NCBI GenBank assembly: GCA_001899685.1
Contig: MKWG01000033.1
Location: forward strand, 1-63,172
DNA: 63,172 nt
Origin: Sphingobacteriales bacterium 44-15
GTDB lineage: Bacteria > Bacteroidota > Bacteroidia > Chitinophagales > Chitinophagaceae
Direction of reading: 5' to 3'
Shown here: positions 1 through 7,309 of the stretch, one piece after another
How positions within the stretch are numbered: position 1 is the first letter of the stretch
Layout of the letters: the number at the start of each line of letters is the position of its first letter
Translations under genes and position numbers: made by a program
The notes under the pieces: model-generated
Told to the model about the DNA's origin: nothing
The model's database searches: none
What the model saw: only the letters and a program-made list of their open reading frames with translations

Positions 1-54
1 GCTACATTTGAAAACTCTAACTAAACCTGGCACTAAAATATGGGGAGCTTACAG
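1..54. repeat. 54-bp inverted repeat, left copy
   Basis: Bases 1-54 are the exact reverse complement of 63109-63162. The match stops at base 55. The copy covers the last codons (CKLPIF-stop) of the first cassette gene plus 32 bases beyond its stop. Because it starts exactly at base 1, a contig-end or assembly-graph effect is as likely as a real duplicated sequence. Confidence 0.9.
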
Positions 55-251
55 ATCTTTTTGATTTGATCAATCCAGGTTGAATTTTGGGAACGCCCAA
101 TTTCCATGTAAAATGGAACAGCCCACTTTCTAACGAAATCAGGAGATAAGTCCACATCGTTTTTATGAGTCGGTAAGTTGTCAAATGGCGAAACGTGTCT
201 TATTATTGCACCAGCAGAATGAAGTCTTGCCATTTCGTTTAGGTCGTCCAT
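33..251 (-). CDS. hypothetical protein, outermost cassette gene
   Basis: A 72-residue protein starting MDDLNEMARL and ending CKLPIF; no family recognised. The open frame runs upstream to 317, but the ATG at 251 is chosen because it lies 12 bases inside the cassette boundary (minus strand GTTAGCTGC), while codons further upstream lie in the palindrome. There is no signal peptide or membrane segment. The mirrored core expected after its 3' end is not seen before the window edge, so the cassette is either cut by the window or altered by the 54-bp repeat that overlaps its stop codon. The cassette layout supports it being a real gene; its function is unknown. Confidence 0.5.
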   Translation of the reverse strand: MDDLNEMARLHSAGAIIRHVSPFDNLPTHKNDVDLSPDFVRKWAVPFYMEIGRSQNSTWIDQIKKICKLPIF

Positions 252-259
252 AATATAGC

Positions 260-459
260 AGCTAACGAGTAGGTATTGCCGATGGTGGGGAATTAGAATT
301 CCGTCCGCCGGAACCACTGCCTGGCTTTTTGATAAAGTTAAATATTAAAAACTAAAGCTGGGCTTTATTCGTCGAGCCCTGAACCGCAGCACAGCAGAAT
401 TAGCGCTGCTGATTGCTCCAATGTCCAGCCCCACTATTGGCAATACCAATGTTGGCTGC
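260..459 (-). repeat. attC-like site 1 (family III)
   Basis: Imperfect palindrome from AAC (264-266) to GTT (451-453), 190 nt. The arms GGTATTGCC and GGCAATACC pair, followed by a GGTGGGG/CCCCAC pairing further in. It lies 3' of the lipoprotein gene 481-1176 on the minus strand and serves as that cassette's recombination site: its GTTGGCTGC is mirrored by GCAGCCAAC at 1193-1201, on the other side of the gene. Confidence 0.75.
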
Positions 460-480
460 CGTTAATTCAATTTAGGGTGT

Positions 481-1176
481 TCAATATGAAAAAAAGTCTT
501 TTACATTTTTTTCGTCAGCAATTTGACGATGCACCCAGTCAACTATGTAAAGGTTTTCTGCCTTTAAAAATTTTGAAATTTTGTCAACGGAAATTTCTGA
601 ACCCACGTCGGTGTCTGCTATATAAAAGCACAAGACTGAAACAACATTATTTTCGTCTTTTATTCCGTAGTAGTTAAACCCCTGCGATGAAATTGAAAAA
701 CCATTTTTAACTTGCCCAACGTTTCCATTTATATTAATTCCAGCAAGTTTATTTTTTGCGTCCCCTAAATACAGTTGTACTTTTTCAAATGTCAGTGAAA
801 CGGGCTTTGTAATAAGTCGTCTAACGTAAAGATTTTTAAAAGTTGAATAGTCTTTACCTTGATGCATCTCGTGTTCAAAAATGTAAGTAATACTGTCAAT
901 TTCTTGGTCAATCAAATGCTTTTGGTCTTTAGAAACAAATTCAATCTGCCGCCAATCATCCTCAAGAATTTTTAAGTTGTTAGTATCGGATTTATTTTCA
1001 AAATCTGGGAATGTGTTTTCAATGGTCGGAATTGTCATTAATAGCTCGTTAGGGTTTATTGTCTGAACATTTCCTGAACTGTCGGTCGCAATGATTTTGG
1101 TTTCCTTTTGATTGTTGCAGCCAAAAAAGGAAAATAGTCCGGATATTATTCTCATAAAAATTAAAAGTTGTTTCAT
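481..1176 (-). CDS. cassette lipoprotein, unknown function
   Basis: A 231-residue predicted lipoprotein. The start at 1176 (MKQLLIFM) is preferred over an upstream TTG because it opens a signal peptide ending in a lipobox-like FSFFGC with the cysteine near residue 20. The mature part is acidic and soluble; no domain recognised. The gene fills its cassette: 22 bases from the core AAC to the ATG and 27 bases from the stop to the next GTT, so no promoter of its own is apparent and expression probably depends on transcription entering the array from the recombinase side. Lipoprotein cargo recurs in this array (also at 1540, 4028 and 6170). Confidence 0.7.
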   Translation of the reverse strand: MKQLLIFMRIISGLFSFFGCNNQKETKIIATDSSGNVQTINPNELLMTIPTIENTFPDFENKSDTNNLKILEDDWRQIEFVSKDQKHLIDQEIDSITYIFEHEMHQGKDYSTFKNLYVRRLITKPVSLTFEKVQLYLGDAKNKLAGININGNVGQVKNGFSISSQGFNYYGIKDENNVVSVLCFYIADTDVGSEISVDKISKFLKAENLYIVDWVHRQIADEKNVKDFFSY

Positions 1177-1192
1177 GCAGTAAGTTTTAATT

Positions 1193-1393
1193 GCAGCCAA
1201 CGGTACGGCTTGGCGATGTGGCGGTATTCCGTGATTCGTCTGCCCGTAACCGAAGTTAAATATAGAACTAAATGTTCATTGTTTATTCCATTGCCCGGCG
1301 TTATTCGTCGGCTGGTACTGAAGCTGAACAGCGAACAAAAAGTTGAGGATATGTTCGTCGCGCCGCCATATAGCCAAGCCGAATGTTGGCTGC
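1193..1393 (-). repeat. attC-like site 2 (family I)
   Basis: Imperfect palindrome, AAC 1199-1201 to GTT 1385-1387, 189 nt. The outer stem GGCTTGGC/GCCAAGCC is followed by a 4-nt mismatch and TGGCGG/CCGCCA. The loop carries short ATTCGTC words also found in the other sites. It is closely similar to sites 4, 5 and 6. It separates the cassette of 481-1176 from that of 1540-2118. Confidence 0.85.
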
Positions 1394-1539
1394 TGCCTTA
1401 GTCCTGCAACTTTTCCCATTTGTTATAATGTTCTTGAATTGGCCCGTGATTAACTGTTTCTCTTTCTATTCCCAAACTGAGACCATAAAGATGTTTTAAG
1501 ATGTCCATTTTAAAATGTTGCTGGAAGTGCAAAGTAGTT

Positions 1540-2118
1540 TTATCTTTTTTGAGCAATTGCAATTTTGAAACCACTCTTTCCTGGCTCTGTTAAAGGTATT
1601 TCTTCTGTAAAGATGACAATTTTTCCTGAAGAATAAGTTGTCACTTGTCCGCCATACTCATTTTCTTTTTTGCTTAAAATTTCAAAATTTTGTTTTTTTA
1701 TGCCTTTGCTGATTTCAAAGAAATGGTTTTTACTAAAAGAAAGGTATTCTAAAATATACTTTTTGTAATGATAAATCAAAAGCTCTTTTGTTGTCTCGTC
1801 ATTATCTTTAATAAAATATATTCCCTCATTATCAGTTGCTTCGTACCTCCAATTCTTGTTTAATTGGTTCAGATAATTTGAAATAGTTTTTGAGTTAAGA
1901 TTGTCTGTAGTTATAAGAGCAACTAGGTCTTCTATGTCAAGAAAGTTTTTTGTGGTAATTACTTTTTCTACGTCTTTCTGATTATCTTTTTCTTTTTCAC
2001 TTTCTGCCATTGAAACGGCTTTTCCTTTTGCTTTGTCGGATTGCACGGCTTCGTTAGTGTCACAACCAAAAAGTATAAATGTAAGCGATACTGTAAAAAT
2101 CAAAAATCCTTGTCTCAT
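1540..2118 (-). CDS. cassette lipoprotein, unknown function
   Basis: A 192-residue predicted lipoprotein starting MRQGFLIFTV with lipobox ILFGC (Cys about 19). A Lys/Glu-rich low-complexity linker (about residues 25-55) precedes a soluble domain not assigned to any family. Its cassette ends are mirrored: GTTGGCTGCT at 1385-1394 and AGCAGCCAAC at 2181-2190. About 150 bases lie between the stop and the left core, more than in most cassettes here, so a shortened reading frame or non-coding tail is possible. The upstream junction is the vestigial site at 2181-2204. Confidence 0.7.
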   Translation of the reverse strand: MRQGFLIFTVSLTFILFGCDTNEAVQSDKAKGKAVSMAESEKEKDNQKDVEKVITTKNFLDIEDLVALITTDNLNSKTISNYLNQLNKNWRYEATDNEGIYFIKDNDETTKELLIYHYKKYILEYLSFSKNHFFEISKGIKKQNFEILSKKENEYGGQVTTYSSGKIVIFTEEIPLTEPGKSGFKIAIAQKR

Positions 2119-2180
2119 ATTGTTTGAAGCGTTAAAAAAATAATGCGATTTGTTTCGTGTTGAAGGCTATGTCGGAAGAT

Positions 2181-2204
2181 AGCAGCCAACTCAAAATTGG
2201 CTGT
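2181..2204 (-). repeat. vestigial attC-like junction
   Basis: Only the two core words remain: AGCAGCCAAC, a six-base spacer (TCAAAA) and TTGGCTG. The roughly 185-nt palindrome present at every other junction is absent. The left word mirrors the far end of cassette 1540-2118 and the right word mirrors the far end of cassette 2215-2865, so both neighbours are still recognisable as separate cassettes. The simplest reading is internal deletion of one site, which would lock these two cassettes together. Confidence 0.65.
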
Positions 2205-2214
2205 AGACCTGGCT

Positions 2215-2865
2215 TTATATATCGCAAAGGATTTCATATTCGCCTGTGAGACCTTTGTTTATTTGCCACTGCAATTGAGGTTCTCCATAAAGTTTATTTG
2301 CCTCATATTTTTTTGTCAGCCAGTTTTCAAAATTTTCTATTGTTTCTGAATCTCGAATTAAGAGATGTCCTTGTTCTTTTTTTATGATGCTGTCAAACTC
2401 CTTCGGAATAGGAATTGCATTTTCACCAAAGTAATAAAAGTTTGTCGACAGTAAGGTGTACTTCCCGCTAAGATCTCTTGGTTTGTCTTTTTCTTTATGT
2501 AATACTTTTCGAAGTCTGGGAATGTCGCCATAGGAAAAATCGTAAATACTGTCGCCTACAATTCTCTTCCAATCTTTTCTGTCAATAAATGCAATCTTCT
2601 TTTTTTTATTTTCTTTGCAATATTGGTCATAATTCTGCATTGTCATTTTTTTTGTAACCTTCATTGCAAAAACTAATTTTCCTGAATAGTCTTTAGCGGA
2701 GCCATTTTTTGTTTTTACATTTTTAGAGCCTGTGCCAATTATCCAATCGTCAATTGAAGCACTTTGTCTAATTTTTGGCTTACAAACGTTTAAAGTTAAT
2801 TCGTCCCAAAAAGGATTCGGAGCTAGTCCTGTGTCAAATGCAATTATATACGAATAAAGTTTCAT
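2215..2865 (-). CDS. Nmad2-like nucleotide-modification-associated protein
   Basis: A 216-residue soluble protein. The N-terminal pattern (MKLYSYIIAFDTG, APNPFWDELTL, CKPKIRQSA, DDWIIGTGSK) fits the nucleotide modification associated domain 2 (Nmad2) family known from phage and bacterial DNA-hypermodification contexts; this is family recall, not a search. Lysine-rich middle and C-terminal parts follow. The ATG at 2865 lies 35 bases inside the core word. Cassette ends are mirrored over seven bases (TTGGCTG/CAGCCAA). No other modification enzyme is adjacent, so its substrate is unknown. It could protect DNA or act against modified phage DNA; that is inference. Confidence 0.65.
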   Translation of the reverse strand: MKLYSYIIAFDTGLAPNPFWDELTLNVCKPKIRQSASIDDWIIGTGSKNVKTKNGSAKDYSGKLVFAMKVTKKMTMQNYDQYCKENKKKKIAFIDRKDWKRIVGDSIYDFSYGDIPRLRKVLHKEKDKPRDLSGKYTLLSTNFYYFGENAIPIPKEFDSIIKKEQGHLLIRDSETIENFENWLTKKYEANKLYGEPQLQWQINKGLTGEYEILCDI

Positions 2866-2894
2866 AAAATTTAGAAGCTGGTTGATTTAAGCTT

Positions 2895-3091
2895 GCAGCC
2901 AACGAACAGGGCTTTATGCAGGTTGGGTATTAGTATTCCGTCTGCTGATAATCGCTGCCGATTGAAAATATATTGTTGAAGTTAAGAACTAAAGCCGATA
3001 AATATTCGTCTGCCCGAACTGAAGCCGGGATTTTCAATTAGCTGATGATATATTCGTCTGCCCAACTTGCATAAAACCCCATGTTGGCAGT
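2895..3091 (-). repeat. attC-like site 3 (family II)
   Basis: Imperfect palindrome, AAC 2901-2903 to GTT 3083-3085, 185 nt. The stem pairs GGGCTTTATGCAGGTTGGG (2909-2927) with CCCAACTTGCATAAAACCC (3061-3079) with two mismatches. The arm lengths next to AAC and GTT differ by about two bases, an asymmetry of the kind that gives classical attC sites their polarity. Near-identical to site 7. Confidence 0.85.
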
Positions 3092-3097
3092 AGTTTT

Positions 3098-3457
3098 TTA
3101 GCTGTCAATTAAGTTATATTCAGCAAGTGTGTCTGCCCAAATATACTCTTGGTTAATTTTAATAATTTCCTTAACCAATGATGTCAATTTCTTTTGGTCT
3201 AACTTATCCCTCGTTATCTCTTCAACGAGTTTTTTGGACATTTCTGTAGTTAGGGGATTTGCTTTGTCTGTTATGTCACAGCAACCATAGCCGTCAAAAG
3301 ATATTCTACATAATGTAATGTTTCCATCACTTGTTTGGTTGAAATCAATAAACACGGAACCGTCAAGACAACCTAAATAGAAGTCTGCTTTTCTACTGTC
3401 AGGCATTGTTGTTTTAAAAAAACCAAGGGCTTGTCCCATTACAAAGGAATATTCCAT
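3098..3457 (-). CDS. hypothetical protein, second gene of a two-gene cassette
   Basis: A 119-residue acidic soluble protein starting MEYSFVMGQALGFF; no family recognised. It contains three cysteines around residues 30-60, including a Cys-Cys pair, which could bind metal, though no standard motif is visible. It overlaps the end of the upstream gene (3439-3813) by 19 bases, so the two are probably translationally coupled. Only 12 bases separate its stop from the cassette's left core GTT (3083-3085). Confidence 0.6.
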   Translation of the reverse strand: MEYSFVMGQALGFFKTTMPDSRKADFYLGCLDGSVFIDFNQTSDGNITLCRISFDGYGCCDITDKANPLTTEMSKKLVEEITRDKLDQKKLTSLVKEIIKINQEYIWADTLAEYNLIDS

Positions 3458-3813
3458 TTTGTTTCAAAGGTTATCTTCTCTATTTCTCTAACTTGAAAAT
3501 GCTTTTTAAAATCCTCTAAAAGTAAATTGTTGTCTGTCCAATAGCCATAATTGTCTTTATAGGGCATTTTCAAAATTGTGTTCCCTTTATCGTCAAGTCC
3601 GATTTCTCTTTGTGGAATTCCTGAATCAGTTTCAAGTTCAACAAGCCAACTCTTTACATTATCAATTTGGTTCTCATAGTCTGGATTTGCTTTTGGAATA
3701 ACAGTTGTCAAAACTCCTATGATTGCTTTTTTTAAAGACTTCTTTAAAAGTCCGTCTGGCGAAGTTCGGCTTTCGCTTTTTGGTACTTCAAATTGTATGT
3801 AGATTGTCTCCAT
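3439..3813 (-). CDS. hypothetical protein, first gene of a two-gene cassette
   Basis: A 124-residue protein starting METIYIQFEVPKSES; no family recognised. The ATG (3811-3813) lies 12 bases inside the core word CTGCCAAC (3821-3828), which fixes the start. It overlaps the next gene by 19 bases. Both sit between mirrored ends (GTTGGCAGTA at 3083 and TACTGCCAAC ending 3828), so this pair moves as one cassette. Two-gene cassettes are a common form for interacting partners such as effector/immunity or toxin/antitoxin; that is only a possibility here. Confidence 0.6.
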   Translation of the reverse strand: METIYIQFEVPKSESRTSPDGLLKKSLKKAIIGVLTTVIPKANPDYENQIDNVKSWLVELETDSGIPQREIGLDDKGNTILKMPYKDNYGYWTDNNLLLEDFKKHFQVREIEKITFETKWNIPL

Positions 3814-3818
3814 AAAAT

Positions 3819-4021
3819 TACTGCCAACGGTACGGCTTGGCGATGTGGCGGTATTCCGTGATTCGTCTGCCCGTAACCGACGCTAAATATATAACTAAAA
3901 GTTCATTGTTTATTCTATTGCCCGGCGTTATTCGTCAGCCGGAGCTGAAGCCGAACAACGAACAAAAAGCCGAGGATATATTCGTCCAGCCGCCATATAG
4001 CCAAACCGCCTGTTGTAGGCA
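3819..4021 (-). repeat. attC-like site 4 (family I)
   Basis: Imperfect palindrome, AAC 3826-3828 to GTT 4012-4014, 189 nt, closely similar to sites 2, 5 and 6. Left word CTGCCAAC mirrors the far end of cassette 3098-3813; right word GTTGTAGGCA mirrors the far end of cassette 4028-4474. The two words of this one palindrome do not match each other, which shows that the words belong to cassettes and not to the spacer. Confidence 0.85.
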
Positions 4022-4027
4022 GGCTTC

Positions 4028-4474
4028 TCAATCAGTCCAACTACTTGGAATGCCATTCACTTTAAGTCTTCGCTTTGCCAAACTGTCTAACCATTTATTG
4101 TTTAGTTTATCCATAATACATCCTAAAGGTCGCTTTCCATTTGAACCTTCAGCTCTGCGATGTCCTTCCGCAGAGTCAGCAATCAAGCGCTGATTGTCAA
4201 CTGTAGTTAAACTGTCAATAAGTTTAAAATCTTCTTCTGATAAAATTGGTTCTGTAAAGCCGCTGTGGTCAGCATTAATAATTTCTCTAACAGCAGTTGA
4301 ATTGTCATAGCTTTTAATTAGTAGTTGTCGAAAATATGTCAGCTTAAACTGGTTAATGTAAATGTCTTTGTACTGTGCTTTAAGAGACTGTGTCCTACGT
4401 GAATTTTCGCAGGAAATTGTCGTTAGTAAAGTTGTCAAGAAAACAGAATAAATTAAAAGTCTTGTTATCAGCAT
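4028..4474 (-). CDS. cassette lipoprotein, unknown function
   Basis: A 148-residue predicted lipoprotein starting MLITRLLIYSVF; the hydrophobic segment ends in TTISC (Cys about 23). The mature part is basic and helical, with no recognised family. Cassette ends are mirrored over ten bases (GTTGTAGGCA at 4012-4021; TGCCTACAAC at 4521-4530). Thirteen bases separate the stop from the core and about 53 separate the other core from the ATG. Same orientation as all other cassette genes. Confidence 0.7.
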   Translation of the reverse strand: MLITRLLIYSVFLTTLLTTISCENSRRTQSLKAQYKDIYINQFKLTYFRQLLIKSYDNSTAVREIINADHSGFTEPILSEEDFKLIDSLTTVDNQRLIADSAEGHRRAEGSNGKRPLGCIMDKLNNKWLDSLAKRRLKVNGIPSSWTD

Positions 4475-4520
4475 ATATTATTTGATAATTCTTTTTGTGA
4501 GGCGTGTCTGTCGCAATGCT

Positions 4521-4723
4521 TGCCTACAACGGTACGGCTTGGCGATGCGGCGGAAATCCGTGATTCGTCTGCCCGTAACCGATGCTAAATATATAACTAA
4601 AAGTTCATTGTTTATTCTATTGCCCGGCGTTATCCGTCAGCCGGGACTGAAGCCGAGCAGCGAACAAATAGCCGAACATATATTCGTCGCGCCGCCATAT
4701 TGCCAAACCAAATGTTGCCTGTA
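4521..4723 (-). repeat. attC-like site 5 (family I)
   Basis: Imperfect palindrome, AAC 4528-4530 to GTT 4714-4716, 189 nt, a close copy of sites 2, 4 and 6 with scattered substitutions. Left word belongs to cassette 4028-4474; right word GTTGCCTGTA belongs to cassette 4727-5164. Confidence 0.85.
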
Positions 4724-4726
4724 GCC

Positions 4727-5164
4727 TTATGTCATAATAGGTTTGGCTTTGATTGTCCTGATAAAATAAATCAGAAACAAAATTTGTCCAACGATAAAAA
4801 GTGTCCAAGCAACAGGTATTACTTTTATTCGAAATTCTATCGCTCTTATCAATTCATTCTGGTCTGTCAACTGAACGTCTAAAAGAATAGATGGAAACTT
4901 CAAATAAATTATTGTCGGAATTGTCAATACAAAGTGAATTGCAAATAAAGTCCAGTTTGTCTTGTCTGTTCGTTTTGATAATAGCCAGTATCCTATTGTC
5001 ACAAGAAGCAAAACAATCATAACAATAAGTCCCCAAATAAAATACGGCGGAAAAATTGTCGTATGCCAACCTGGAACTACAGAAGTTGCGAAGTCAAATG
5101 AAAATGGGATTGTCAGCAATAGTAAAATAAGAAATGCAAGAAATGGTATGTAGGGTTTTGTCAT
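4727..5164 (-). CDS. cassette membrane protein, four predicted helices
   Basis: A 145-residue integral membrane protein. The ATG at 5164 (MTKPYIPF) is preferred over a GTG 15 codons upstream because it directly precedes the first membrane helix. Four hydrophobic segments are visible: about residues 4-24, 41-62, 74-92 and 116-134. No family recognised; the only conspicuous polar stretch is between helices 3 and 4. Cassette ends GTTGCCTGTA (4714) and TACAGGCAAC (5217-5226) mirror each other over ten bases. It may be a small inner-membrane immunity or stress protein, but nothing in the sequence decides this. Confidence 0.65.
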   Translation of the reverse strand: MTKPYIPFLAFLILLLLTIPFSFDFATSVVPGWHTTIFPPYFIWGLIVMIVLLLVTIGYWLLSKRTDKTNWTLFAIHFVLTIPTIIYLKFPSILLDVQLTDQNELIRAIEFRIKVIPVAWTLFIVGQILFLIYFIRTIKAKPIMT

Positions 5165-5216
5165 AAATTGTATGTCTTGTCTATGCTGACTTATGTTTGA
5201 TGCTCTCACGAAGGGT

Positions 5217-5420
5217 TACAGGCAACGGTACGGCTTGGCGATGTGGCGGTATTCCGTGATTCGTCTGCCCGTAACCGATGCCAAATTTATAACTAAATGT
5301 TCATTGTTTATTCTATTGCCCGGCGTTATCCGTCAGCCGGGACTGAAGCTGAACAGCGAACAAAAGACGGGCATATATTCGTTCAGCCGCCATATTGGCA
5401 AACCGAATGTTGCACGCCAT
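5217..5420 (-). repeat. attC-like site 6 (family I)
   Basis: Imperfect palindrome, AAC 5224-5226 to GTT 5409-5411, 188 nt, one base shorter than its relatives (sites 2, 4, 5). Left word belongs to cassette 4727-5164; right word GTTGCACGCC to cassette 5421-5915. Confidence 0.85.
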
Positions 5421-5915
5421 TTATTTTGAGTTGTCTATTAAGTATTTTTTCGCCTCAACCATTAATGGGTTATTGTCAATTTCTTGTTCAGCCAAAGTTT
5501 CTTGTTCTTGAACCTTAAAGTCAATTGTGTCGGTCAAATAAATGCCTATGTCATAAATATGTTTAGGGTGCTTGTCGTTTATGAATTGAACTAAATTATA
5601 AACAGCCGCACAAGCATTCAAAGCGTATGAACCTAATTCGTCACTTCCAAAGTCTTCCATGTCTGGTGTGATAGCGTCTAACTGACTTAACGTTTTTACG
5701 ATAAGGCTTTCTTTTATGTCATTAGTTCTCGATTGCTCTACAATGGTTATTGCATCAAGCAAAATGTCTTTGTCGCCCCATTGATATTTCTCTGAAAAGT
5801 CAACGTAGTCAAAATAGAGTCTTTTACAAATGTCAATAGCCAAGGTCAACTGCTTATGGTAGTCAATTGAGAATACCTGTTTATTGAACTTTGTTATAAA
5901 CTCCTGATACGTCAT
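5421..5915 (-). CDS. DUF416 (YjaG-like) protein
   Basis: A 164-residue soluble, helical, acidic protein. The order of motifs (LAIDICKRLYFDY near the start, GDKDILLDAI, then DFGSDELGSYALNACAAVYNL, and NPLMVEAKKYLI near the end) matches the DUF416 family typified by E. coli YjaG, whose function is not established. It is slightly shorter than YjaG. Cassette ends match over 13 bases (GTTGCACGCCATT and its mirror at 5929-5941), the longest mirrored word in the array. The ATG at 5915 lies 23 bases inside the core. Confidence 0.7.
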   Translation of the reverse strand: MTYQEFITKFNKQVFSIDYHKQLTLAIDICKRLYFDYVDFSEKYQWGDKDILLDAITIVEQSRTNDIKESLIVKTLSQLDAITPDMEDFGSDELGSYALNACAAVYNLVQFINDKHPKHIYDIGIYLTDTIDFKVQEQETLAEQEIDNNPLMVEAKKYLIDNSK

Positions 5916-5928
5916 GATGGTTGTGTCT

Positions 5929-6130
5929 AATGGCGTGCAACGAACAGGGCTTTATGCAGGTTGGCAATTAGTATTCCGTCCGCTGCTAACCGCTGCCGAT
6001 TGAGAATATATTGATAAAGTTAAGAACTAAAGTTGATAGATATTCGTCTGCCCGAACTGAAGTTTGGATTTGCAATTAGCTGATGATATATTCGTCCGCC
6101 CAACTTGCATAAAGCCCAATGTTGTACGCT
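5929..6130 (-). repeat. attC-like site 7 (family II)
   Basis: Imperfect palindrome, AAC 5939-5941 to GTT 6121-6123, 185 nt, near-identical to site 3. Left word belongs to cassette 5421-5915; right word GTTGTACGCT to cassette 6170-6688. Confidence 0.85.
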
Positions 6131-6169
6131 GCCTTGGTCTGTCCGCTAAAATGCTTTTAAACATACACT

Positions 6170-6688
6170 TTACTCTCCCCACAAATGATAAACTGCTAAT
6201 TCGCTTTTGTCTTGATTTAATATTACAAAACCATTTTCTTCAATGGAGTTGTCTGTTCCTGGTTCAATTGTTACCCAACCTGTTTTGAATTTGTAAAGTT
6301 TTAATTGTCCGCCAAACCACCTCGGAAAATATTTGTATGTCGAAATGCTTTTGATTGTGTCGTTAAACCCTGTATGGGAAAGTGGAAATATTTCCCTGTT
6401 GCCATAAGTCCATTTTATTGTCTGGTTTTGGTCGAACTCTGAACTATCCGTAAGAGTCCAACCATTTTTTGCTGCAAAGTCAAGAATGTCTTTCGTGTCG
6501 AACGTTAATGATTTTTCGGACTTCCAATAGACGGCTCTGTATCCCCCGTAAGGACCTTGGTCGCTAATATTTTTTACAAGAAAATTTGTCTTGTAGTTTT
6601 TCCAAAAACCTGTCGGTGTAGCTCTGTTGCAAGAAACCAAAGTCACAGTCAAAATAAGGGGCAATAAAATAAAAGGTTTTGATGTCAT
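6170..6688 (-). CDS. cassette lipoprotein, unknown function
   Basis: A 172-residue predicted lipoprotein starting MTSKPFILLPL with lipobox TLVSC (Cys about 20). The mature part is rich in aromatic residues (W, Y, F), suggesting a small beta-rich domain; no family recognised. Cassette ends are mirrored over ten bases (GTTGTACGCT at 6121 and AGCGTACAAC at 6741-6750). About 46 bases lie between the stop and the core and 59 between the other core and the ATG. Confidence 0.7.
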   Translation of the reverse strand: MTSKPFILLPLILTVTLVSCNRATPTGFWKNYKTNFLVKNISDQGPYGGYRAVYWKSEKSLTFDTKDILDFAAKNGWTLTDSSEFDQNQTIKWTYGNREIFPLSHTGFNDTIKSISTYKYFPRWFGGQLKLYKFKTGWVTIEPGTDNSIEENGFVILNQDKSELAVYHLWGE

Positions 6689-6740
6689 TATAAACTGTCA
6701 AAATGGAATATTCAAATTTGAACGAAATGTCAAATAAGGT

Positions 6741-6946
6741 AGCGTACAACGGTTGAGCATTTGTGTTTGTGGCGGAATTTGGAAAACGTCCCGCTGGGAA
6801 CAAATGCTGAATAAAGATATAAAAGTTCATTGTTAATTCTATAGCCCAATTTATAACGTCCGGCCGGAACTACAGATGATAGCCCGGTGAAGCTGAGGCG
6901 GTGTTGTCTGTCCGCCGACATAACACAAATGCACATGTTATAGGCA
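6741..6946 (-). repeat. attC-like site 8 (diverged)
   Basis: Imperfect palindrome, AAC 6748-6750 to GTT 6937-6939, 192 nt. Stem arms GCATTTGTGTT and AACACAAATGC pair perfectly. The sequence differs from families I and II but keeps the length and the layout. Left word belongs to cassette 6170-6688; right word GTTATAGGCA to the SymE cassette. Confidence 0.8.
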
Positions 6947-7035
6947 GGGCAGTCGAGAGTTTCCGGTCTAAATACAAAGTATTGTGTCAAGGTGAATAAA
7001 GCCGCCAATTCGTTTTGAACTGACGGCTTTAGGTC

Positions 7036-7254
7036 TTACTGTTGTTCGTCCAGCCGGATAATGAGTAATTTGTCCATTGTAGTGACTGTCACCCGTTGCT
7101 CGGGGGCAAACCCTAACTTGTCAAGCCAAACGCCACTTAGCCTGATTACCGGAACAATCGTCCGGCTACATTCGTTAAACCTGGTGTCTGGTTGGATTTT
7201 TAAGCTCCTGACCTCTGGTCGTTTGCTTACTTTTTTCTTCTTGGATGTACGCAT
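7036..7254 (-). CDS. SymE-like toxin, first cassette
   Basis: A 72-residue basic protein. The lysine-rich start (MRTSKKKKVSKR) precedes a C-terminal domain with the pattern VPVIRLSGVWLDKLGF...VTVTTMDKLLIIRL, which matches the SymE/AbrB-like fold of the type I SymE toxin family (E. coli SymE is SOS-induced and checked by antisense RNA SymR). This cassette is next to the recombinase, the position expected for the most recently inserted one. About 300 bases lie between the ATG and the cassette core, much more than in the other cassettes, leaving room for a leader or antisense RNA. The start codon lies in one arm of a 17-bp inverted repeat. Confidence 0.65.
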   Translation of the reverse strand: MRTSKKKKVSKRPEVRSLKIQPDTRFNECSRTIVPVIRLSGVWLDKLGFAPEQRVTVTTMDKLLIIRLDEQQ

Positions 7255-7309
7255 AGTCTTTTGAAGATTTTAAATAAGTAGCCCGACAGTGCTGCGTACA
7301 TCCAAGAAG
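7237..7309 (-). promoter_or_regulatory. 17-bp inverted repeat spanning the SymE start
   Basis: Bases 7237-7253 and 7293-7309 are perfect reverse complements, 39 bases apart. On the mRNA the second arm covers codons 1-6 of the SymE-like gene and all but the first base of its ATG, so a hairpin would hide the start. This fits post-transcriptional control of a toxin but is not proven; an antisense RNA over the same stretch is an alternative. Confidence 0.5.

Noticed and set aside
1168-5518. Plus-strand open frames at 1168-1401, 3837-4193, 4482-4724, 5193-5429 and 5297-5518 with similar translations
   Set aside because: They lie wholly or largely in the attC-like palindromes; their similarity reflects the repeat, not a protein family. 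No start signal or domain.
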